A stretch of 64,000 nucleotides of DNA from a virus. The stretch spans positions 1 to 64,000 of the IMG/VR virus record IMGVR_UViG_3300028423_001099; one strand, given 5' to 3'. The notes beneath the pieces were generated by a model, which saw only the letters and a list, made by a program, of their open reading frames with translations, searched no databases and was not told the DNA's origin. Of the stretch, positions 59,097-64,000 are shown piece after piece. The first letter of the stretch is position 1. Every line of letters starts with the position of its first letter. A program made the position numbers and the translations under genes.

Positions 59097-59375
59097 TCAC
59101 CTATTCAGTGTTTTTAATCTACGACTAGCAGGATTCATGCGCTTGGTCCTGCGTGCCTTGCGTGCCATTCTTTTGCCAAACTTGGCCTTTGACTTCTTCA
59201 ATGTGAGACGTTTTTTGATGTCGATGGGCGCACTGCATTGCGAAGCTTTGCTAACAACTCTGCCCTTGCGTCTGCCACTGGTACATCGCACTGCACGTTT
59301 GATCTTGTTGCCACTGCGACGCCACACCATTTTGGCTTCAACCAGCAAGCCTTCTGTGAGCTCTGCTACCTTCAT
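59097..59375 (-). CDS. Very basic protein with two-cysteine module, 92 aa
   Basis: Begins MKVAELTEGLLVEAKMVWRR (L-T-E at 6-8 and L-V-E at 11-13). The rest is Lys/Arg-rich, with AVRCTSGRRKGRVVSKASQC in the middle. Net charge and size resemble T4 internal protein or core peptides that enter the head with DNA. Start overlaps the 82-aa gene. Confidence 0.68.
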   Translation of the reverse strand: MKVAELTEGLLVEAKMVWRRSGNKIKRAVRCTSGRRKGRVVSKASQCSAPIDIKKRLTLKKSKAKFGKRMARKARRTKRMNPASRRLKTLNR

Positions 59376-59620
59376 ACTGCCAACATCCTAAACACAATAG
59401 ATCCCACTGTGGCCAACAGCGTGGTTACTGTGACACCCACAATGGCAACAATCCAGCTTTCCAGCTTGTCCAGTCTCTGTTTGGTGTACTGTTTAAACTC
59501 ACGCAACTCTGTGGTGATGTTCTCAATGCGCAACATATCAGCAATGATGTGTGCTTCCACGTTGCCTGATTCAATGTACAATTGAGCCTTGCGTTCAAAT
59601 TCGTTTTGTTTGTCAGACAT
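59372..59620 (-). CDS. Small membrane protein with coiled coil, 82 aa
   Basis: A charged coiled coil at about 25-52 (TELREFKQYTKQRLDKLE) and a C-terminal membrane helix at about 54-80 (WIVAIVGVTVTTLLATVGSI). Type II/III orientation with cytoplasmic coil. Holin, spanin or antiholin functions are common for this build, but nothing specific supports one. Confidence 0.65.
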   Translation of the reverse strand: MSDKQNEFERKAQLYIESGNVEAHIIADMLRIENITTELREFKQYTKQRLDKLESWIVAIVGVTVTTLLATVGSIVFRMLAV

Positions 59621-60027
59621 TATAGTAGATCCTGTTTGGTAAATTCTGTGTTCACAGAGCCAGAAGTGCTAATTGTGCCGCTGTTAAGCACAATGCCATC
59701 TAGTTCGTCAATCAGCGTGCCAACTGTGTGCACGTCTTCTCGTTCAAAAGCAAACTTGAAGATCCATCCGGCGCCTGTGAGACTGGGAGCACCAAAGCTC
59801 TCCAAAACATTGGCACCCACTCCGTTCAAGTATACAGGGTTATTCATGATCACAGGCATAGCACGCAGTGCAATAACCTGCACTACGCTTTCAAAGTCTT
59901 TTTGACTATCATCTGCAAAGTCGCCGGTCTGTGTGATGTCTAACTTGGTGTACAATGTGAAATACTCGATGTTGCCTGTGAGCACTTCCGAGCTTGCCAT
60001 TGCACCTGGTCGATCACTTAAAGCCAT
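59620..60027 (-). CDS. Structural protein candidate, 135 aa
   Basis: Begins MALSDRPGAMASSEVLTGNI. Beta-rich, with strands such as GAGWIFKFAFER and GTISTSGSVNTE. Own late box and GGAG leader, and a terminator lies 68 bases above its start. It probably forms part of the virion; not recognised. Confidence 0.68.
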   Translation of the reverse strand: MALSDRPGAMASSEVLTGNIEYFTLYTKLDITQTGDFADDSQKDFESVVQVIALRAMPVIMNNPVYLNGVGANVLESFGAPSLTGAGWIFKFAFEREDVHTVGTLIDELDGIVLNSGTISTSGSVNTEFTKQDLL

Positions 60028-60050
60028 AGTTGAAACTCCGTTATTGCTAG

Positions 60051-60058
60051 TATTTATC
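60051..60058 (-). promoter_or_regulatory. T4-type late promoter box GATAAATA
   Basis: Minus strand, 23 bases before the 135-aa gene ATG, with CGGAGTTTCA as ribosome site. Confidence 0.7.
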
Positions 60059-60094
60059 TATATCGGAGATTTCTATGTTGATGCCACAGCCAAG

Positions 60095-60120
60095 AAAAAG
60101 CCCTCCTAGGAGGGCTTTTT
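60095..60120. terminator. Perfect bidirectional terminator
   Basis: A 26-base palindrome: AAAAAGCCCTCC (60095-60106) with TAGGAGGGCTTTTT. On either strand it gives a GC stem followed by T5. It ends the transcript of the 107-aa gene and insulates the 135-aa gene, which has its own late box just below. Confidence 0.9.
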
Positions 60121-60141
60121 GCATTCTAGCAAGGTCTACGT

Positions 60142-60465
60142 TTACAGTGCAACAGCGAACACACCTTGTTGAACGTTTGCGCTGGCAAATTGACCTTGCA
60201 GTGCAGTTTCCAACACGCCTGCGCTTACACCGCCAACTTCTGTGGCAACGTACAAGATATTTGCGTCGTCTGCGTCTGCATCCAAGATCACCAAGTTAGC
60301 AACACTCTGTAGCAGCTGTGATGCAACTTCGCCGTCTTTGGGTTCGCCGTTTGCATGAAAGCCGAAATCACTGATGTCAGTCCCTGCGTCTACCCAAAAA
60401 AATGAAAGATCACCTGACAGAAACTGGTCTGATGCAGCTGATCCATTTACTCTAATCTGTGCCAT
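60142..60465 (-). CDS. Structural protein candidate, 107 aa
   Basis: Begins MAQIRVNGSAASDQFL. Beta-rich with Ala/Gly/Asp and no cysteine. It has its own late promoter, AGGAGAA site and strong terminator, an isolated strong expression unit typical of an abundant capsid decoration or tail protein. No family recognised. Confidence 0.68.
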   Translation of the reverse strand: MAQIRVNGSAASDQFLSGDLSFFWVDAGTDISDFGFHANGEPKDGEVASQLLQSVANLVILDADADDANILYVATEVGGVSAGVLETALQGQFASANVQQGVFAVAL

Positions 60466-60512
60466 TGTACTTCTCCTAAATGTTTACTAGGCAAACCTGT
60501 TGCCTTTGCTTT

Positions 60513-60520
60513 TATTTATC
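60513..60520 (-). promoter_or_regulatory. T4-type late promoter box GATAAATA
   Basis: Minus strand GATAAATA, followed by a leader with a GGCAA/TTGCC hairpin and AGGAGAAGTACA before the ATG at 60465. Confidence 0.7.
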
Positions 60521-60542
60521 TTTTTTGTTAATTTAGCTGGTG

Positions 60543-60980
60543 CTACTTTTTGGTAGCTTTGGTGAATTTGTCGCCAATTTTTTCGCCACGTTGCCAGGCT
60601 TTTTGCATAGTGCCTAGTGCGCCCTTGAATTGCTTGCCTCCGGCGTCAACAGCGCCCTTGAATTTGCTATCTTTGGGTACAGTCTTTTTTTGCTGGGGTT
60701 CAGCAGCTTGCATGGCATCTTGATACTCTTTGTCTCTGATTGCTTGCATTTTTTTACGCTGTTTTTCAATTTTCTTGCGTTCTTTTTCAGACTTTTTTTC
60801 GAGGTCTTTGCGTGCAAGGCGCTCAGCTGCTCTTTGTGCACTGTCAACTGTGGTGTGAGCTCGATTGTATCTTGTCTGCTGAAAATATTTTGCTGCAGGA
60901 TCGTTGGTTGCCACAAGGCTTCTGTACACTGCCTCTGCTTCTCCTTGATCTACCTCTTCAAATAATTCTTGAATCTTCAT
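60543..60980 (-). CDS. Internal-protein candidate, 145 aa
   Basis: Begins MKIQELFEEVDQGEAEAVY (L-F-E at 6-8). A Lys/Glu-rich helix (about 55-95, KKSEKERKKIEKQRKKM) and a lysine-rich tail (GDKFTKATKK). Highly charged and helical. Likely internal head protein. AGGTGG site and late box above. Confidence 0.65.
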   Translation of the reverse strand: MKIQELFEEVDQGEAEAVYRSLVATNDPAAKYFQQTRYNRAHTTVDSAQRAAERLARKDLEKKSEKERKKIEKQRKKMQAIRDKEYQDAMQAAEPQQKKTVPKDSKFKGAVDAGGKQFKGALGTMQKAWQRGEKIGDKFTKATKK

Positions 60981-61004
60981 GGATATACCACCTGTGATTT
61001 ACAA

Positions 61005-61697
61005 CTATTTATCAGTGTTGTTTGCTGTTGAAAGCAGTGGCTTGATGCCATATTTGACCAACTCGGCTCGTCTTGAACCTCCGGTGGTAATCCTCATCAT
61101 CTCAGTGTTTACCCGTTTGAAGAAAGACATTTTTTCCTTGTGGGCCATGGTGTGCCAGGTTATGGCCATGCGCCTGAGAGTCTTGTATCGTGGATTGCGT
61201 ATCTTGAGCTGTGTTTCCAATCTATATAGATAGCTTACTGCAAGCCCCGTGGTATCATCACCTGTGGCAATGCGTCTGAGAAAATCCACATGCTGACGAC
61301 GATTAAAGCTCAAAGAGTCCAAGAAATCTCTGCTGTCGGTGTGTTTTCTAAGACTTATCTGACTGCTGTGATCTACCAGTGCAGTATAAGCCAACAGATA
61401 GATGTCGGTGGCAAAAGTCCTAAACAAGGAGTAGGTGCCATACTGTATAGTGCGATAAGCATAGTCTCTGGCATACTGTTCGGTGTTTTGTTCTTGTGCT
61501 AACACATACAACAACATGGTGTGTATGAACAAGAGATCAGCAATATCTCTGCCTGAGAGTATGCCAAAACTGCGAGTGCTACGATACAACAATGCTTCGC
61601 ACAACTCGGTGTCAATAAGTTGAAAACGGTTGCTACTGCCTAGCACCTGTTTGCGAATGTCAGAGAAGCTATTGTTCATATCATTGCTCTGGGTCAT
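61005..61697 (-). CDS. Helical hypothetical protein, 230 aa
   Basis: Begins MTQSNDMNNSFSDIRKQVL. Mostly helical and Leu/Arg-rich with several Y-x-x-R segments. It overlaps the stop of the repeat gene by four bases. A diverged copy of its first codons, MSLSNDMNNSFTKV, follows the partial repeat copy at 63270-63303, showing that the duplication covered this start. Not recognised. Confidence 0.68.
   Translation of the reverse strand: MTQSNDMNNSFSDIRKQVLGSSNRFQLIDTELCEALLYRSTRSFGILSGRDIADLLFIHTMLLYVLAQEQNTEQYARDYAYRTIQYGTYSLFRTFATDIYLLAYTALVDHSSQISLRKHTDSRDFLDSLSFNRRQHVDFLRRIATGDDTTGLAVSYLYRLETQLKIRNPRYKTLRRMAITWHTMAHKEKMSFFKRVNTEMMRITTGGSRRAELVKYGIKPLLSTANNTDK
61006..61013 (-). promoter_or_regulatory. 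T4-type late promoter box GATAAATA
   Basis: Minus strand, overlapping the stop of the 230-aa gene, 25 bases before the ATG at 60980. Confidence 0.65.
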
Positions 61698-62491
61698 AGC
61701 TTGATTCCAAATAGTTGTTCATAGTCTTCTTGGTATTCACTACCACGAATGGCTGGTTCTCCTTCTGGGAACCTCTCTTCTAAGACACGTAGGGCATACA
61801 GATAGCTATACCATGCACTTGTTGCAATGGCTGGTTCGCCTTGGGGGAATCTCTCACTGAGGACATGTTTGGCATACCCGAAGCTATACTCTGCATCCCC
61901 AGCAATAGCTGGTTCTCCTTCTGGGAATCTCGCACCGAGGACATCTTCGGCATACCCGAGGCTATACCGTGCATCGTCAGCAATAGCTGGTTCTCCTTCT
62001 GGGAATCTCTCACCGAGGACATTTCTGGCATACAGATAGCTATACCGTGCATCGCCAGCTATGGCTGGTTCGCCTTCTGGGAATCTCGCTTCTAGGACAT
62101 CCAGGACATACCGATAGCTATGCCCTGCGCTCTCAGCTATGGCTGGTTCTCCTTCTGGGAATCTCCCACCGAGGACATTTCTGGCATACAGAAAGCTATA
62201 CGCTGCATCCCCAGCTATGGCTGGTTCGCCAGCTGGGAATCTTCCTTCCACAACACCTTCGGCATACCGATAGCTATACTTTGCATCTTCAGCTATGGCT
62301 GGTTCGCCAGCTGGGAATCTTCCTTCCACAACACCTTCGGCATACCGATAGCTATACTTTGCATCTTCAGCTATGGCTGGTTCTCCTGCTTGGAATCTCC
62401 CATGGAGGACTTGTCTGGCATACCGATAGCTATTGCTTGTGTTCTGGAAATCCACTGAGGAAATCAATATCTCTACTTTCAATAGGGTCAT
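61694..62491 (-). CDS. 26-residue repeat protein
   Basis: Nine tandem copies of a 26-residue unit, consensus YRYAxxVLxxRFPEGEPAIA and then xDAxYS, ending in a non-repeat tail QEDYEQLFGIKL. I recall such EPAIA/YARxVL repeats from other phage and bacterial hypothetical proteins; function unknown, probably helical solenoid. The reading frame extends to 62671, but the part above 62430 only shadows the neighbouring gene; the start (62491, ATG) is weakly supported. It may be made by frameshift from the upstream gene or be a remnant. Confidence 0.6.
   Translation of the reverse strand: MTLLKVEILISSVDFQNTSNSYRYARQVLHGRFQAGEPAIAEDAKYSYRYAEGVVEGRFPAGEPAIAEDAKYSYRYAEGVVEGRFPAGEPAIAGDAAYSFLYARNVLGGRFPEGEPAIAESAGHSYRYVLDVLEARFPEGEPAIAGDARYSYLYARNVLGERFPEGEPAIADDARYSLGYAEDVLGARFPEGEPAIAGDAEYSFGYAKHVLSERFPQGEPAIATSAWYSYLYALRVLEERFPEGEPAIRGSEYQEDYEQLFGIKL
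61748..62428 (-). repeat. 78-bp tandem repeats (8.7 units)
   Basis: A direct repeat of 78 bases that encodes the 26-residue protein unit. Two adjacent units (codons for YRYAEGVVEG and RFPAGEPAIAEDAKYS) are almost identical at DNA level, so recent unequal exchange is likely; others differ by several bases. Confidence 0.85.
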
Positions 62492-63224
62492 CTTGTTCAT
62501 CCATAAATTGACCCGATTCATAATGCAGCAAGAACTTTCTGGGATTTTCCTTGAACAAGTCCACACTGATCTGATATACTGTGCCATCTTTAGAATAACT
62601 ATCAAACCGTTCGCCACGTCCGGTGGTTGTGCACCATTCAATCGAGTCCTTGTCGGTGTTAAGCCAGGCAAGATAGTTCATGGCGGCTTGGCTTTTGGGC
62701 ACATGAACCCTGTACCTGCTGCCGTCAATGATGGCTTCTATCTCGCCTTCTCGATAATCAGCTTCTTTGTTGCGTTTACGTTCCTGCCGTGCACTAGTAG
62801 GAGCGTCTGCCTGTTGCAGTGGTTGCACTGCTCGACGAATATCACTGAGCCGCTTGTACTGATTGATGTCTTTGATTTCCAGACGATTTTGATATTGCTG
62901 AAATCCGCTCAGTGTCTGAAAAACAGCTTCACGATCTTCCACACTAAAATCGCCATCGATATATCTGTCAACTATCCAGTTTAAATATTTGCTATATTCA
63001 GTAGGATCAAAATCAGCAATGGCTCGCAACACTGGCTCTGCGGGATGAGATTCGGGATCTTCCTGATTATTGCTGGCCACAGTGCTGTCTACATCTGCAG
63101 CACGATCTGCCTGTGCAGCTTGTAACAGTTTGTCCATCTTCTGTTTGTTTTTGAGAATACCTTGAACTTTGGTCTCTGCATACTCAAGAAGAAGGTGTCC
63201 TCCTATGATCTCAAATATTTTCAT
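62430..63224 (-). CDS. Hypothetical protein with WCT domain, 264 aa
   Basis: Begins MKIFEIIGGHLLLEYAETKV (L-L-E at 12-14). A central region has SIEWCTTTGRGERF with VYQISVDLF and YESGQFMDEQDDPI, a small domain often placed beside EPAIA/YAR repeats in phages. Its TAG stop lies in the first codons of the repeat array, so repeats seem to have been joined to it in another frame. AGGAAA site; late box upstream. Confidence 0.68.
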   Translation of the reverse strand: MKIFEIIGGHLLLEYAETKVQGILKNKQKMDKLLQAAQADRAADVDSTVASNNQEDPESHPAEPVLRAIADFDPTEYSKYLNWIVDRYIDGDFSVEDREAVFQTLSGFQQYQNRLEIKDINQYKRLSDIRRAVQPLQQADAPTSARQERKRNKEADYREGEIEAIIDGSRYRVHVPKSQAAMNYLAWLNTDKDSIEWCTTTGRGERFDSYSKDGTVYQISVDLFKENPRKFLLHYESGQFMDEQDDPIESRDIDFLSGFPEHKQ

Positions 63225-63254
63225 AAAATGTTTCCTATATAGTGCTTTACGGTG

Positions 63255-63262
63255 TATTTATC
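63255..63262 (-). promoter_or_regulatory. T4-type late promoter box GATAAATA
   Basis: Minus strand, 30 bases before the ATG at 63224, with AGGAAACATTTT in the leader. The box lies inside the vestigial copy of the 230-aa gene start. Confidence 0.65.
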
Positions 63263-63303
63263 AAACACTTTAGTAAAACTATTATTCATATCATTGCTCA
63301 GGC

Positions 63304-63576
63304 TCATAACTTGATTCCAACTAGTTCTTCGTAGTCTTCTTGGTATTCACTACCACGGATGGCTGGTTCTCCTTGGGGGAATCTCTCTTCTAGGACATCT
63401 TCGGCATACAGATAGCTATACTCTGCGCTCTCAGCTATGGCTGGTTCTCCTTGGGGGAATCTCTCTTCTAGGACATCTTCGGCATACCGATAGCTATACT
63501 TTGCATCTTCAGCTATGGCTGGTTCTCCTGCTTGGAATCTCCCATGGAGGACTTGTCTGGCATACCGATAGCTATT
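63304..63576 (-). pseudogene. Truncated copy of the repeat gene
   Basis: Three repeat units and the C-terminal tail QEDYEELVGIKL in open frame, ending at a TGA at 63304, but with a TGA just before AATAGCTATCGG (63577-63579) and no start codon. Sequence to its 3' side (63270-63303) matches the flank of the intact copy. So the 3' part of the repeat gene plus the beginning of the next gene was duplicated here. Not expressed as a full protein unless by readthrough. Confidence 0.72.
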
Positions 63577-63585
63577 TCAGGCTCA

Positions 63586-64000
63586 CTATTCATCATCCTT
63601 TGAGAATATTTCCCCATATAACTCATCACGGAGTCTATCAAATGCAGACTCTTCGTGAAAACCGATCCAGCCATCGTGTGGTTCACGGAAACTGAAATTC
63701 CAAATGATTGCTTCCGATATGTCATCGTGTATGGCATCCAAAAAGTCATCAATGTCCTCATGTACATCAAACTCTAAATCAAATTCTCTGAGTGAATAGG
63801 TGATATAGTATTGATCAGCATGTAATATATTATCACCGTCATATCTCAGATATGGTATGTCTTCTAGTGCTGATTTGAAGTGTTTGTGCATGTCATTTTC
63901 GGCACCAACTGCAATCCCTTCAAAGTATGCACTATCCAAAGCACTGACAATTTCATCAATGTTATTGTCATATACAAAATCAAAGATATCTTGTTCACCA
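63586..64000 (-). CDS. Acidic protein, 5' end outside the window
   Basis: Open from the right edge to TAG at 63586; 138 residues visible, ending FDRLRDELYGEIFSKDDE. Strongly acidic, with DVHEDIDDFLDAIHDDI and a WNFSFREPHDGW segment. It ends ten bases before the repeat fragment. Function unknown. The frame may begin anywhere above 64000. Confidence 0.6.
   Translation of the reverse strand, partial: GEQDIFDFVYDNNIDEIVSALDSAYFEGIAVGAENDMHKHFKSALEDIPYLRYDGDNILHADQYYITYSLREFDLEFDVHEDIDDFLDAIHDDISEAIIWNFSFREPHDGWIGFHEESAFDRLRDELYGEIFSKDDE

Noticed and set aside
61748-62428. CRISPR-like periodic repeats
   Set aside because: The 78-base period has no spacers and the unit is 26 codons in frame; it is a protein repeat.

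Overview
The window reads as part of a large T4-like (myovirus-type) marine phage genome that infects a heterotrophic bacterium, probably a proteobacterium. Evidence: tightly packed genes with ATGA/TAATG overlaps, class Ia ribonucleotide reductase (nrdA/nrdB) with a glutaredoxin, dCMP deaminase, a MazG-type pyrophosphohydrolase, a PAAR spike tip, tail-fibre-like and internal-head-like proteins, and about twenty copies of a T4-type late promoter box (NATAAATA). No photosynthesis gene is present, and the ferredoxin-NADP reductase is of the bacterial (Fpr) type. No terminase, capsid, portal or polymerase lies in the window, so the exact relative cannot be named.

Layout. 0-14.3 kb, mostly minus strand, is rich in host-like metabolic and protein-quality genes: ferredoxin-NADP reductase, MazG, SufB, an Nfu scaffold, dCMP deaminase, a methyltransferase, a 2OG-oxygenase/sporadic-carbohydrate-cluster fusion, peroxiredoxin, SufS, ClpS, Hsp20, bS21 and ClpX. 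14.3-21.3 kb holds a membrane coiled-coil protein with a likely -1 frameshift extension, a glycosyltransferase-like gene, two QueD/PTPS relatives, a nuclease, a SleB-type cell-wall hydrolase, a structured RNA candidate and a UvdE endonuclease. 21.3-28.7 kb, plus strand, holds small virion-type proteins, a sulfotransferase-like gene and a nucleotidyltransferase fusion. 28.8-46.6 kb is a mixed accessory region: a GH6 cellulase-family protein, peptide deformylase, a radical SAM protein, SGNH-like paralogues, an exonuclease, glycosyltransferases, an asparagine-synthetase-like protein, a subtilisin-like protease, PAAR, glutaredoxin and NrdA/NrdB. 46.6-64 kb, minus strand, is a structural and internal-protein block with a 1016-residue fibre-like protein, many proteins that share a short N-terminal peptide, and a 26-residue repeat protein with a broken second copy.

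Regulation is readable from the DNA. Ten minus-strand operons are headed by host sigma-70-like promoters (a TTGACA-like box, 16-17 bases, then a TATAAT-like box), probably early or middle. Others are headed by the late box. In five genes the late box is followed by exactly five bases and then the start codon, which predicts leaderless late mRNAs. Other late genes have ordinary leaders with a GGAG-like ribosome site.

Together the genes suggest a phage that keeps host redox, Fe-S cluster and protein quality-control functions running, makes its own deoxynucleotides, decorates some surface or nucleic acid with sugars or sulfate, and packages a set of small internal proteins. Start sites were revised wherever a ribosome site or promoter box pointed to a different codon from the longest frame. 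All functional names come from motif recognition by eye; no database search was possible.
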